Of a stretch of DNA of 64,000 bases, positions 50,766 through 63,810 are shown one piece after another. Position 1 is the stretch's first letter, and each line of letters starts with the position of its first letter. The DNA comes from Odontesthes bonariensis (lineage: Eukaryota; Chordata; Actinopteri; Atheriniformes; Atherinopsidae). The position numbers and the translations under genes are program-made. The stretch is taken from assembly GCF_027942865.1 (NCBI RefSeq), contig NC_134521.1, positions 23,316,949 to 23,380,948 of the forward strand, given 5' to 3'. A model generated the notes under the pieces. It made no database searches and had not been told where the DNA came from. It saw nothing but the letters and a program-made list of their open reading frames with translations.

Positions 50766-51147
50766 AGGGGAAGATCCTGCCAACACTACCACACTGAAAA
50801 GGATTGTCCCCTCTAACTGGTTGCACTGGGATTGTTCATACTTGTTTATATTTACATTTAGTATATTTAGGCCCCCCCCCCCCCACTCCCCCCTATTTCT
50901 GTATACCAATAATAGCATGAACATTTTAACTTGCCTGTGTGGTGTCATTAATTTAAAGCTAAGACGCTTGCAACTCTCTTCACTCTTGTATTGACATCAG
51001 ATAGTTCCGGTTTCATGGCTTTTTGCCCTTAGAAACAAATCGAAGACAGTCCCTTCAGGTTCCCCCCCCCCCCGTCATTAATTGCTCTGGTTGTCTTTTT
51101 TTACTGGACATGTTTTTTTTTTTTTTTCTTTTAGGTTAAATGAATGA

Positions 51148-51153
51148 AATAAA
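51148..51153 (+). terminator. skp1: AATAAA poly(A) signal, skp1
   Basis: The first canonical hexamer after the stop codon, about 380 bp downstream. A further AATAAA at 51406-51411 may serve a longer form. Confidence 0.55.
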
Positions 51154-51499
51154 ATGACTTTGACTATTGAAAAGCAAGGGTGAATGTTCTTTTTGATCTG
51201 TAAATGCATCCGTTTTGTGAAACCATTTTTAGGAGGAGCTGTTAATGGGGGAAAAAGTGAAGTTTGAGGTGGAAATATGTTTTTTTTGCTTAATGTCCCG
51301 CCACAAAGCCTCGGGCAACTCCTTCCTAATTCATGTGTTGAATTAGAAACTTCTATCGACTGAGCTCTGGCGCTGGTTTTTTGGGATGATCAAACCCACT
51401 GAAGGAATAAATAAAACCTATTGAACGGACGGTGTGTGTCATTTCTGCAGGACCTCTTCGGGGTCAATCAGATTTGCATAGACGAGATATTCCAAACAC

Positions 51500-51505
51500 T
51501 TTATT
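51500..51505 (-). terminator. tcf7: AATAAA poly(A) signal, tcf7 (minus strand)
   Basis: TTATT preceded by T on the + strand gives AATAAA on the minus strand, about 1.7 kb past the tcf7 stop. It lies fewer than 100 bp from the distal skp1 signal, so the two convergent transcripts may end almost tail to tail or overlap. Confidence 0.45.
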
Positions 51506-53230
51506 ACATCAAACAAAAACACGAGAAATACACCAGGAGTTCAAAACAGAAAAATACAAAAAAAAACGAGTAATACAACAGGAGTTCAAGGCGTAAAAAT
51601 ACAGACACTTTCGAGGTGTTTCTGCCACTGACTCGAACGTCCTCCGGCAAAAACAAGAAATTTCTAGCACAAGAGCTCCCCCTTCTGGAGGGAGACGGTA
51701 CATACAGCCAGCCGACACTTTATCCACAGCCAGAAGCGGAGTTTGAAGCTCCAGTAAATGAAAGCCTTTTTTTTTTTTTTTTTTTTTTAACTCAAAATGT
51801 TACATTAAGGTTGGAACATGCACAGACTGATGAGCACAAGATATAGTTTGAACGCTGCCGCAGTGACACTTCTGCACAAAAAGGAGAGACAAAACGCTGC
51901 TTTCAGAAACACTGGGAATGAAAATAATAGTTTTTTTTTTTTTGCTTTAAAGTCATAGTTATTTTCATTTTTTCATAAAAACATACAAAAGTTTAATTAT
52001 AATATAAAACTTTACAATGTAATATAATAATAGTACCTATTTGGTCGTAGATTTAATTTGCAGAGCTGCAGATTTGTCAAAGGAATAAAAGCCGAGACTT
52101 TAAAAAGGACAAACAAATAAAAACTCACTCTTTTTTTCTGTGAGCAAAACATCTGACCTTAAAAATGACATGAGAACCATACAGGAGACGTAACAGTAAC
52201 GGTTGAAGCTGGAGTTTGACAGCCTGCAAGTGCCTAAAAGAAGTAAATTCTCTTTACCTGCTGTAAATATATATAATTCTTTTTTTTTATTAAAGTCAAA
52301 TAATCTGCACAGGTAGTTATAAAAAAAAAAAGAAGTTAAATGAAACTGAAGTCAGACTATTTGTGAAATGACAGCTGAAAAATCTAAACAACCCCCCCCC
52401 AAAACAAACCATCCCTCTTGGAATCTGAGGCCCTGCTCCCCCCCCCACACACATGATTGAATGGTTCGGTCTGAGTTACAGTGATGAATGAAAGCTGCGA
52501 GCTCCTATTTAAAGGAGGAAGAGCCTGTGGGTTGGCATGGACACTGAAATAGGGAGTAAAAGTGTACAGTGGATACAAAAGTGATCTGTGCCTCTTCAGA
52601 AATGTGTTGATTTGCTTCGTTTCAGTAAGAGCTCGTTTGCAAAACAGCTGATTGTCATGGAGGTCAAAGCACAAAGTTGGCTGTAAAAGCTGTAAAAAAA
52701 AAAAAAGAAAAGAAAAACGCTGTAACATCTGTAAAATGACAGAGGCAGAACTATCCCCGGGACAGAAACTGATCAGTGTCGTCAAGTTCGAGCCGTCGGA
52801 GCCAAAGAAGCACAGATTATTTTGTTGCGTGCATTACTTTTACTTCCTGTAATTAGGACTGTGTGGTGTGGAGCTGGCTGCTTTTCAGAGGCTGGATCCT
52901 TCAGTGGGACCTCATGTCCTCCTCCAAATAACACATCATGAGCTAATGGTAATCTACACCCATCTGTTAAATATGAGCTGGTGAATTTCAACACTTTTTT
53001 AAGACGTGAGGCTTTTTGTGAGGAAGAAAGATCTGTTGTTGATGATGTATTTCGAGCAGAAATGAAGACTTTTTTTGGAGGATCCAGCCTTTGGAAGAGA
53101 GCAGCAACGTGGACTACCATGATATCAAACAGAGGAACAACATTTAACAATTTAAACTGTGAGACTGAAGGCAGGTGATGGAGATTATCTTCATGGCTCT
53201 GGAGGAAGCGACGTGAACAGACCACAGCGA
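51506..53230 (-). other. tcf7: probable tcf7 3' UTR
   Basis: It lies between the tcf7 stop codon and the minus-strand poly(A) signal. AT-rich with several poly(A)/poly(T) runs and no other gene. A 271-codon open frame crossing it on the minus strand is an extension of a non-coding frame of the last exon. Confidence 0.45.
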
Positions 53231-55939
53231 TCACTGAGTCTCTGTTAGCACTTTGAGAGACAGTCCTGCCACCTTGGCGGCCGACAGCGCCGTCGAGCAG
53301 TACGTCTGCTTGCCGGCCAGTTCCAGGCGTGTGTGGGCGTGTTTGGCCGCGGGCTGGTGGAGGTCGCCACGCTTGCCGGCAGACTGCTCCGGGGGGAAGC
53401 GTGTGTGTGAGTGTGTGTGCGGAGACAAGGGAAGGCGTGTTAAGGGGGACGTGGGTGGCGGGGAGCAGCCTCGGGAGGGTGGGTGCTGGTAGATGTGGTG
53501 GTGGTGGGCAGGAGAAGGGGAGGGGGGAGAGTCTATAGCACTTAGATCTGAAGAAGTTGGGCTGGGGCAGCCTCCTCCTTGAAGGTAACGAATGCACTTC
53601 TTTTTCCTCCTAGGAACAGTCAGAGAGAGTTATCTGTGAATAAAGTGTGGATGGTAAACGTCAGCAGGCGTCAGTGAAGATGCAACATTCACAGTGAGTT
53701 CAATGAGCATGGAAACAAATGGTCACGAACAAGAGTGTTAGAGTCGAGCTGGGCACACCTGAATATGAACACAAACTCCTCTGCTGTTCACAAATCCTCA
53801 GTAATTACTGCTAAATCTGAGCAAGAACCGGGAAGTAACTTTTTGAAATTGGTGTCACTGGGACAAACACGAGGCTGCTTTAAGGAAACTTTGTTTAACC
53901 CTACTTACTGCCATCATACTAAGCTAAGCTAACTATTGATAAAGTATTAGCTGAGGGCTGGGAATACCACTCACCTGCAAAACCAATACACCAATCATTT
54001 CGATAGAAGAAGTTTGGGCACCCCTGGGATCATTTCTACCAACCTATCAGGACTTAATCAGATTCCTAGAACTACGATTTGTTTGTAGTTTCTTCGTCTA
54101 AGAACTTTATATGATGCCAATTTAAAAGCTTTGCAAATCCTTTGACTCCTTAATCTTTTTCCACCAACGTGAAAACACGATGAACTTCTCTAAGTTGCGT
54201 TCTGAGCAATAAAATAACAACAAAAAAAGAAAATATTCTGAGAGGAAGGAAATGTGTCAGGGAGCCTGCACATATATTCCTGATATACAGTAATCAGACG
54301 TAATCTTTTCCTCGATCCTCACCCCAAGAATTAAGAATCAAAAGTTTTCAAATGAACATCAGAAGGCGCCTGATGCATTTTCAAGACAAGTCCTGTGATG
54401 TTAAAGTCAAAAGTGAAGCAAAAGTGTGTCTGGAGAGAAAAAAAGGGCTCCGAACAACTCCTCAGTTGTTAAGCAGGGGACTGGACTGATCATGCTGTGG
54501 GCTCGTGTTACATCCTCAGACACGGGAAGCATTTCAGTGGCAGAAGGAAGGATTCATTCAGTCAAACACCAGCTAATTCTGCTGATGACATAATAACGCT
54601 GAGGATGAAAAGCAAACTGAACGTGTCTGCAGGACAAATGAGATGAAAAAAAACCTCCCCACTGCTTCAAAAAGTGCCCACAAGCAGCGGTACAATCAGA
54701 AAATGTAATTAATAATATCAAAAATACATCAGCTTTAGTTTCACGAGTTTAGAAGATTACATCATCCTTCAGTTTGACCAACTTTGTGTTTTTAATCCGG
54801 TGCTATCAGCGCCCGACATGACACAAACAGCCTCACAGAGTTTCCCACAATAAAAGCACCACAAACGTAGCATTAAAGGGGAAGTTCGTTTTTTTTCGTT
54901 TTTTGTTGTTGTTATCCGGGGCTATCGGGGGGCTTAAGGGAGCTTTCTACGTGTCTAGTGCAGCGCAGCTCATTCACTCCGGTAAGGACGTCCATCGTAC
55001 TCAAAGTGGTCGTCCACTTCGTCAAAATCTGATAAATGTCCTGCCATGTTGCAGAAAGCTTGCAGTAACAAACTCCGTGTGAAGTTAGCCGACGGTCACA
55101 CAGCACGTAGTAAATAAGCTGTGCTGCAGCGACGCACGTCGATGAAGTCATCCCACTAGACACGTTTGTAGAAAGCTTCCTATAAGCACCCCGATAGCCC
55201 CGGATAACAACAACACGGCAGCTCTGAACTAGCAATGCAATAGTACGCGTTCATTCATTCGGCTCAAAGTATTAGTGAAATAAAGACAGATAATGCCTTA
55301 TTTAGCCCCGGATAACAACAACACGGCAGCTATGAGCTTACAGTGCAATAGTACGCGTTCATTCATTCATTCATCTTAAAGTTTTGTTGAAATAATGCCT
55401 TATTTAGAGGCTGTATTGTCTCTGCCCTGTTCTCTCCCATTCTACACGGATCTCGAGTGATCTAAATATCTTCCGAAGGACGCCGACTTTCACCAAACTG
55501 TTATCGGTGAGTAGATGAACGTATTTTATGCCAGAAATAAGGTCCAGGTTTAAAAAAACCGAACTTCTCCTTTAACTGTCCTCCCGTTCGGAGGAGCGAA
55601 ACACAGGATCTGACGGGGCAGCGGCGGTGGCCTGCTGTGCTCTGTGAGGCGTTACACTTAAAAGCAGAGCTGTGTGCTGCTGAGTGCAGCATCAAAGTAG
55701 TTAACAGGATCCCATGATCATTACCAGAATATGATATGAGTCACCAGGTTTAACCGCAAGGAAAGGCGCGAGGCCATATTTAGACAGAGGGAGAGAAAGG
55801 GAGGAAGAGTGCAATAGAAAGTGATTTCTAAATGTCAGAGTTCACCATCAAAAGGCGCCCGTTACCACATCGCATGAATGGAGAAAGTTGAAAGCAGATG
55901 GGCATGAGAACGCTGTCAAAATGCAGTGCTGCGGGGAAC

Positions 55940-55983
<44 letters not shown>

Positions 55984-56041
55984 GGCTGTGGTGATAAGGA
56001 TTTGCTCAAACCACATTCAGCCCCCTTTGTTCTGTCAAAGC

Positions 56042-56077
<36 letters not shown>

Positions 56078-59000
56078 CGCACACACTTAGATTTCCATGA
56101 CGTGATAGTGGGGAAGACGGCGGGGTTGCTACAGGGCTGTGGTGGTAGAAGCTTTTTTTTTCTGCCGAACCGCACAGATTCCTGACTCCCTCAGCGAAGC
56201 CGTGGACTGTCGTGTACTGTAAATCCTGCTGCGAGCGAAACGGAGAGAGGCTGACACAACCTGCTGCTCATGATTCACGTGGTGCTGTTACCATTTCTCC
56301 TGCTGAGGCTGAGGAGTGAGACAACATGAGGAAAGAAAAGAAAAAAAACCCTTTGGATTAGTGCTGCGGCAGGAAGTGAGCTGCAGTAAGTGTTCCCAGT
56401 GATGGCGGATTAACTGCATCTGCTGAGGAGAATCACTTTCCTCGCACAACTTCACTCTCTACCAAGGAGCACGGAGAACATCTGAAGGGATCTTAACTCG
56501 GGCAACAGATTTTTTCGGCGTCATAATGAAAAAAAGACAAATAACATCCTAAATAAGGTGCAGATTTCACATATAACATAAAATATATGTCTGTCTAAAA
56601 TCTCACCAACTGCGTAGCAAGAGCAACCGATCTCTAAACAAAATCTAAAACAATCTGCTTCCCTTTAATATTTGAGAACTGAAAAAAACCCAAAACTGGA
56701 TTTTCAACCCAAGACAGCTGACACACGCAACGCTACAGTGGTCTTTTGTTACACTTGAAAAGATGAAATATTAGCCTTTAACCTTGTAGCACCCATAGTT
56801 GCAGATATGCAACAAGCTTTTTATTTTATATACATTACTTATTTACATTATATTTTTATTTATATTTATATTTACATTACATTATTTGATTTTTTAAATT
56901 TACATACATTATTTACATTCATGTGTAATATTTTTTTACATTACATTTTATGTGCTGACAGTTGTCACAGCAATCATTTTCTTGGCTCAGTGAATTACAC
57001 TCTGCTTTGCGGTGGTCTGTTCTAGTTGGTTCTGGTCTCGTTTGGTGTGGTCTGCTTTGTCCACCTTTCACAGCGGTAATGGGAGGTCAGGTCTCCAAAT
57101 TGTATTATTATGATTATTTATTTGCATTTTATTATTAGCTTCATGTGCACATTTTTGGCTGCACGGTGGTGTGGTGGTTAGCACCGTCGCCTCACAGCAA
57201 GAAGGTTCCAGGTTCAACACCCAGCTGGGGCCTTTCTGTGTGGAGTTTGCATGTTCTCCCCGTGTATGCGTGGGTTCTCTCCGGGTACTCCGGCTTCCTC
57301 CCACTGTCCAAAAAATCATGCATGTTAGGTTGATTGGCATCTCTAAATTGTCCTTAGGAGTGAGTGTGTGCATGCATGGTTGTTTGTCTCGTTTGTCTCT
57401 ATGTGGCCCTGCGATGGACTGGCGGCCTGTCCAGGGTGTACCCCGCCTCTCGCCCATTGACTGCTGGGATAGGCTCCAGCCCGCCCGCGACCCGATCGAC
57501 GGATTCAGCGGTATAGATAATGGATGGATGGATGTGCACATTTTTTATTTACATTAAATTTTTTGCATTTTATATGTGCTTCACTTTTTCACAACAAAGA
57601 TCTGTGAAATCTGTTTGATTTGTTGTTGAATGGAAAGTTTATGATGCACTTTGTATTAAGAATGTTCAATAAAGGTCTATTATATACATTTTATTGTGGT
57701 AGCAGCAGTTACTGGTGAACTTTCACTATACCTTTTTTGCCGAACGATCTGCAGAGAACGACTTGGTTTTGTGAACAAAATTAATCAGGAAAGCCCACAG
57801 TTGCAAATATGCAACATTGCCTAAAATGATCAAAAATAGCCCAATTCCAAAAATATTGGTTTATTCCCACCCAAAAAGATGCAAGAAGAGCCTAAATGAT
57901 TTTTTTCAATGATTATTCATATGCTTGGGTGCTACAAGGTTAATTGACCTTTTTTTAACGATTCTGTTTCCTTGGTTCCATAAACTGATTGGACTGAATA
58001 GTGTAGTGGTAAGATGGCCACCTTTCATGTAGGGGACCTGGGTTCAAATCCCCTGCATGAAAGGTACTACCTCCAGTGGTACCTAAGTAGGGGTCCTTAG
58101 GCAAGACCCCCGTTAGCCTACCTGTAAGTCACTTTGGATGAAAGTGTCTACCAAATGCATAAACATAAACTACATGGTTGCCAAGTGTTTGCTGTAAAAA
58201 CTAGTGGCTATTTCCTCACTCACACCAAAAAAATGGTGAGGAGGTTCACATCTCACTTCCTGTGTATGAAGCAATCACAGGGAAAAGCTGCGAGCAGGCA
58301 GAACATGTGGGGAGAAACAAAAGGTTCGATTCTATCTTTAAAAACAAAAACACTCCTATTGTCTATCTGACCAGCCCTAAGGTTTTTGGGTTGAGTGGTA
58401 TTCCCTGTTCCCCATATTTTACTTCCTCCCTTCCTTTGTAACTTCTACAAAAGCTGAATTCCCGTTTTCTGCCGCTGCAGAATTACACACTGTACGGATT
58501 TAATGCTTCCATCTGCGAGGCAGCAGGTTAGTGACAGTGGGCATGCAGAGCTCAGGACACATTCTTTGCTTTGTGAACTCAATCAGTGAGTCATGACAAA
58601 AGAAAAAGAGGCAGAAGCTAAAGTCGCAGCGTCTTGTGGGCTTGAACAGGCTGAAGAGATGATAACAAGCTCCCTGACAGCTCCGTCTCTGAGAGGCGAT
58701 GAGTAAGTAAGAGCAGATCAGACAGAAGTGATGCACTGATGAGCAGACAGTTAAACAGGGGAGAGACAATGAGACAGTTTGTGGGACAGCAGCAGCAGCG
58801 CGGTTCAGTGAGGCGGGTGGGGTGGATGCTTGGTACACACCTGCAGGGGCCGCACCAGTCCGTTTGTTGGTTGAGGCCGAAGCGAGCCCGGCATTTCTTA
58901 GGAGAGCCCGGGTCTGAGCCCGGTGCGCAGCATGCACAAAAACAGGACGGAGGAGAAGCAAAAACAGACAGGAGCAGAGGCAGAGGACACAGGTTAGAGG

Positions 59001-62000
59001 AGGAGGACACGGAGAGGAGAAGAGAGAAACGAGAGCTCGTCAGCACCGGTTGAGCTGTCTGATCAGAGAGAGGCATCGGGTAAAACGTTAGTGGAATGTT
59101 ACTGCACAATGCAACGTCAACAACCGGCAGAAAGTCAGCTGAGACGGAGAAACACAGAGAGAGGGCAGCCGTGCTGTGAAACTCAGGACACGCAACCACC
59201 ATTCCAGCAAAGTTAGGATGCCGAGTAAAATGTGGATCAAAACTAAATGCAGCGACTGAGGAAATATCACTCAAATATCTGAAAGCAATATTTCACTGAC
59301 AATAGAGCCCACTGTGGATATATACATCAAAGTCAGACATTTTACTATGTCGTGAAAAAATATTCGCTCATCTCGAATTGGATGGCAGTGTGTAGCATCC
59401 CCACTTCTTCTAACTACATCTGCAAACATCTGGGAACTGAGGACAGCAGCTGCCGGACCTTTGGGACCTTTGGGAGGGGAATTCCGTCCCATTCACGTCT
59501 GATGGAGGATTCTGGCTGCTCAGCATCTTTTGCTTTCACAGGGTGCCAAATTTTTTCAGTCGGCGAAAGGCCTGGACCGCAGGCAGGCCGCTCCAGTTCC
59601 CAAAGTCTTCTACTACGAAGCCACGCTGTTGTGACAGATGCTGTAAGTGGTTTAACTTTGTCTTGCTGAAATATGCAAAGACTTCCCTGACAAAGGACAT
59701 CAACTGATTGGGAACATATGTCGCTCTGAAAGATCTTTCCAGATCTTCCCGTACCATCAGAGATGCAACCAGCCGGATGGTCCCTCTCCTCTTTAGTCTG
59801 AAGAATGAGGCACCAATGATCTCTGACTGGCATTTGAAACTTGGATTTGTCCGACTACAGAATAGTTTTCCACTTTATCTTTGGCTGTCACAGAGATTTG
59901 GCTGTCTCCAAATTCTCTGAAACCTTTGACGTCATTATGTACTGCAGAATATTCAAATAATTTGTAGATTTTTGCAGAATCACTGCTCATCTCTACCTCT
60001 GAGAGTCTCTGCCTTTCTAAGGTGCTCTTTTTATAGCATCACGTTACTGAGCCCTTGAATATCTTTCATGAAAGCACGAAGAGTCTCCCATTGGTTTTCT
60101 TTGCTCTCTTGTGAATAAAACATCGGCTTACGATGTTTGCGCCGCACTGCGTTTGTTCTCATTTCACTGGACGTCTCAACTTTTTTGGAATTGGGGTTGA
60201 AGAAAGTTTTGCACAGAGAGAATCCAGAAATACATTTTCAAAATTCAGCTGATAATTAAAGAGCCCATATTGTTCATTCACTCATTTCAGGGTTACACTT
60301 GGTAATGTTAATGTGCAGCATTAAACACTTTTTCTCTCTTTTAACACAAACCCTTGCTGAAGCACCCTGTTTTAGCTGCTGTCTCTTCCAGGGCCTGTCC
60401 TCTCTAACGGGTCGGATGAATGGTCAAAAATGATGGCGTGTGAGGCAGCTGCTCATTTGCTGTTTCACAAATGTCAAGCCAGCCACTAGGCTGCTATTGG
60501 GCCAATGTGTGACATGTAAAACCTGGACAACAAACCTGTGTTTCAGACAGCTGAGGTCCTAGAAAAAGGTTCCATCAAACACAGACAGATGTGAACACAT
60601 AAAGGCACAATAAAGCCTCTAAGACTCTGACACCTAAAACTTGGAGCAGCACTTTTTTTTTTGCACAGTGGGATTACAACGTCTACAGTTCAGGTTATGT
60701 GGAAAGCAGAGTGGGTGGAGGGTTTGACGTTAGAGGCACATCCTGCCTCAAAGACAGCGCCGCCGCTTCAGAGCGCCAACGCAAAGTTTGAACTCAACTG
60801 AATTCTTTGAAACACAAGGGCTTTGGAATCGGCCATTTGTCTGCAGACAGATACTTGTATGTTTACCTGTGTTGGAGTCCTGCTGCTTCTCCCTTTTTCT
60901 CCTCTTCTTCTTTCCCTGTGGGAGAAACAAACAAACAGCCCCAACTCAATGAAATGAGTCTGGCTCAGCTGTGGAAATGACTACTCTGTAATAAATCCTC
61001 CACCGGGGCTGGAAATGATCAGATTTTTGCTGATAAATCCAGTTAATTTGGTTTGTCTCCAGCTGGGTAACACACTCAGATTAGTCCTTTTGGTAAAAAA
61101 AATAATGGGACTTTGCAAGTATAGCTGCTCTCTCATATATACACATGTGTCAAATATCTTGACTGGCTGGCAAAATGACTCTCTAGAACTGACAAAAGTC
61201 CCAAACTGTTGTCTTTATTCAACAGAAAATTAGCACTTTGTTGAAAAAAAACAAAAAACTTTCTGACATGTAAATCCATTTTCAAAACCAAGAGATTGAA
61301 ATATGAAAAGTTGGAAGTAAACAGCAACCAGGTCAGGCGATGCCTTAATGAAGCAAGACAAAAGCAGGAAAGAGAAACGAGAAAAAAACACTCTGTATTA
61401 ATTCAGTCTCTGTACACTCTGTTCATGCAAAACCTTGAGCACACTCCCGTGAATGTTAACTGCTAAAAAAAAAAAAAAAGGAAATCTGAGATGGTCCAAA
61501 AACACCCGTTTCAAAAGGCTTTTGGTTCACCTCGCATCCAAAAAAAATTTTTAAAAAAAATGCTGTTTTCATATTTCTGTCCATGTGTGGCAGTGTCTGC
61601 AGGCTGATTGTGATGTGCAACTGTTGAGGTAAACATCAGAGCTGTACACACAGATCCGGTGATGGTGAACTCAGCCCTCATATTTGGGTGAGATGAAGGA
61701 TGTGGGAACAGAAATCTACCGCCTACGCTACAATGTCTGCCCTCCTCAGCTCGCTGTCAGCATCGTCTATGTGGTTACAACAACTCCTCTTGCAAATGAA
61801 GCTTCTCTTGTCTGTGGGTGTACATGGTGTGTGTGTGTGTGTGTGTGTATATGTATGCATACACTAGCCTATATGCAGGTTTTATCTTATTCAGTGACTT
61901 GGAGGAGAAACCCTCTACAGGTGCGGGGGCGAGACGAGGAGCCTCTCTTCCTGTTATGCTTGTAGGTCCATCGCCTTTTTTTTTCTTTTCTTAAATCAAA

Positions 62001-63810
62001 GGAGCAGTGATGCAGAGTGCGGGGCCTTCTTCAACTGCACCAGATGACATTTCACGCCCAGCGCTGACACCCTGAATGCAGGTGTACTTATATCATCATT
62101 ACACGGGCTCCTTGATTATCTCCTATTTTGCTCTCTTAGCAACAGACTTTTGGAACAAAGTTCACCTCGAGCTCGGTGTGAAACAGAAAAAACACAGAGC
62201 ATTCTTCAGGTGTTTTGTGTGCGTTATAAACCACAGTCCATGCCTGCCTGTATATGTAGTTCAAGCTCAGTCACATATAGAGGAGTAAATAATGCAACAG
62301 AGAAAAGCATAAACAGGTTATCAATCCACTACAAAGCATCCTCTATCTCAGCCTTGAGCTCATGATGACTATTTACCACCAGATCTTTCCTCAGAAACTA
62401 TGTGGCAAAGTTGTTTTGCTTTACCAGCACAAGAAAAGAAGTGTTTTTAAAGGGATACCAGGTAAACAAATAGATAAACTGAGGCAGTGAGGCCAGCCAT
62501 GCAGCCCTGCTCTCTGTTAGTTGAGCAAAACGGGCTGATTTATACCTCTGTGTAATGCAGTGTTTAATGGCGAATAAGTTCAAGACTCTGTGAAATGTCT
62601 CCATAACTGACCAATTGGATCTGCTCGTGCGGCGGCCGCTGCTTACATGCTGTTTCGTGAGGCTTGGAGCGTGTGAGTCATTAAGATTTTTTTTTTTTTT
62701 TTTGGAAGGTGCATGCAAAACTTTGCACAGAGATACCCACAACCCCTTTCATGCAGCTCCTCACACACTCATTTTTTCCACCACAGAGGTATAAATCCAC
62801 CATAAGACGTATCCCTACCCAATCAGCTTTACTCTTTTCCCCTGCGACCCCGCTAAGGCCCGCCTCCTGCAAGAGTTCAACAGCAAACTGAGAAGTGAGA
62901 GGCACACAGCAGCCTAGATTGAGCACATCCCCAAAACATTCGACTAAAACGCATGCAGCACACAGGTTTGTGTGTCCTAACGTTCTATCACTTTTCATTA
63001 ACAGGCCTGGGAGCCGGTAATCATGCTGCTTGTTGACATATTAGTCAATGAGTAAGAAATTTATTCAGCTCTGAGGCGAGAAAAACTGAAAATGTGCTTT
63101 TATTCATTTTCTTTTCACCCTTGTTTTATTTACAGGGAATCCCACCAGATTTGATTGTTTATTTCATCAAATGGTTTCACAGATATTTCAAAGCTATTAG
63201 GACTTTTTAAAATGTAGCTCTTGGCTTACAGGAGCTACTTAAAGTCACAAATATTATACTAGATCATCGAATAACTTGCCAAAGTATAAACAGCTCTCAA
63301 TAATATCTTATTCTTTTTTTTGGGGGGGAAATCCATTTTTATTTAAGTAAATTCTAATTAAACACATTTCACAAAGTAATTGTAACATCACACAACACGA
63401 ATACGTAACACTCTTCTACTTGATAAGATTTGCTTGTTGCTACAAGCTCACTGTAACCGTAGCAACCAAGTGACGTCTTTTACTCAAGAGATCTAGCGAT
63501 CGTTCCGACCACAGCCCACAGATATCAAATTCATGACTTTTAGGTTGCAATGTTTCAAAAACAGAGTGGAAGCGTCTTTAACATTTTCCTGATAATGCTT
63601 CTGTAACCAGCTCCTCATTTTGAAAACATTCATACAGTAGCTGTTTGGAGCGTGGGGGAAAAAAAGGAGGAGACGAAGGGGAGGAGGGAGAAGAGAACTC
63701 ACGTAGTTGTCCCTAGCAGACCATGTTGGGTAGAGCTGCATGTGCAGTTGTCTTTCCTTTCTGGCCAACTCGTAGTACTTGGCCTGTTCCTCCCGGGTCA
63801 GAGCATGCCA
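53231..63810 (-). CDS. tcf7: transcription factor 7 (TCF-1), C-terminal part, E-type (C-clamp) isoform
   Basis: Minus-strand coding exons are 63703-63810, 60867-60915, 58841-58913 and 53231-53609; the 5' exons lie beyond the right edge. The first encodes the second half of the HMG box ([20 protein letters not shown] ... WSARDNY). The next encodes the basic tail [10 protein letters not shown] (nuclear localisation and DNA bending). The third and fourth together encode the C-clamp: [19 protein letters not shown] then [10 protein letters not shown], four Cys that bind zinc and give auxiliary GC-box recognition. A low-complexity tail of about 115 residues rich in Pro, Ser and His follows, ending at TGA 53231-53233. 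Partner of beta-catenin at Wnt targets. LEF1 lacks a C-clamp; synteny with skp1 separates tcf7 from tcf7l2. Confidence 0.93.
53542..63810 (-). CDS. tcf7: tcf7 alternative B-type short tail (73-nt exon skipped)
   Basis: Joining exon 60867-60915 directly to 53609 skips the 73-nt C-clamp exon and shifts the reading frame. The last exon then reads [18 protein letters not shown] and stops at TAA 53542-53544, 22 residues into the exon. This matches the known vertebrate TCF7 B-type tail (TGGKRNAFGTYPEKAAAPAP in human), so the skip form is very likely real. The product keeps the HMG box and basic tail but has no C-clamp. The same DNA thus encodes parts of two tails in two frames. Confidence 0.75.
54873..55575. 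mobile_element. TTAA-flanked MITE with internal fold-back, tcf7 last intron
   Basis: TTAA at 54873-54876 and 55572-55575 bound inverted ends AAGGGGAAGTTCG and AGGAGAAGTTCGG (complement), each next to a T run. Inside, 54903-54962 and 55155-55216 form a second inverted repeat around TTATCCGGGGCTATCGGGG. The right part is shared with 5185-5445. No transposase. TTAA targets point to piggyBac/Kolobok-type mobilisation. Confidence 0.7.
55943..56074. repeat. paired (GT)n and (CA)n microsatellites
   Basis: (GT)n at 55943-55981 and (CA)n at 56043-56074, separated by about 60 bp in opposite orientation, so the two tracts can pair with each other. Within the tcf7 last intron. Confidence 0.9.
57157..57531 (+). 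mobile_element. tRNA-derived SINE with 14-bp target duplication
   Basis: The head has tRNA-like promoter boxes (GTGGTGTGGTGGTTAGCAC, then GGTTCAACACC). A long conserved body with TGCATGTTCTCCCCGTG and GGGATAGGCTCCAGC follows, with a (GGAT)n tail. ATGTGCACATTTTT repeats perfectly at 57143-57156 and 57532-57545. Widespread fish repeat family. Confidence 0.85.
57998..58170 (+). mobile_element. tRNA-derived SINE (second family)
   Basis: The head resembles a tRNA (GTGTAGTGGTAAGATGG, GGTTCAAATCCCC) and the tail reads AAGTCACTTTGGATGAAAG then TCTACCAAATGCATAAA, the usual 3' core of several fish SINEs. The body lacks a complete cloverleaf, so it is not a functional tRNA gene. Confidence 0.75.
59300..60199 (-). 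mobile_element. Tc1/mariner-type transposon remnant, tcf7 intron
   Basis: On the minus strand a decayed IS630/Tc1-type transposase is traceable: [20 protein letters not shown], then [17 protein letters not shown], then [11 protein letters not shown], finally SSVPRCLQ and, in another frame, [10 protein letters not shown]. The FQQD Asp and the SPTE Glu remain, but the N-terminal half is missing or scrambled by frameshifts. The right end CAACTTTTTTGGAATTGGGG (about 60177) is the typical terminus of this fish family. Confidence 0.8.

Noticed and set aside
52782-53597. 271-codon minus-strand open frame
   Set aside because: It is the third, non-coding frame of the tcf7 last exon, begins at GTG and runs into the 3' UTR; the C-clamp and B-tail frames explain the exon.
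57998-58070. possible tRNA gene
   Set aside because: It has A- and B-box-like sequences but no full cloverleaf, and is followed by a SINE tail; the same applies to the head at 57157.
58618-59274. 218-codon minus-strand open frame
   Set aside because: Only 58841-58913 is coding (C-clamp exon); the rest is intron read through in frame on either side.
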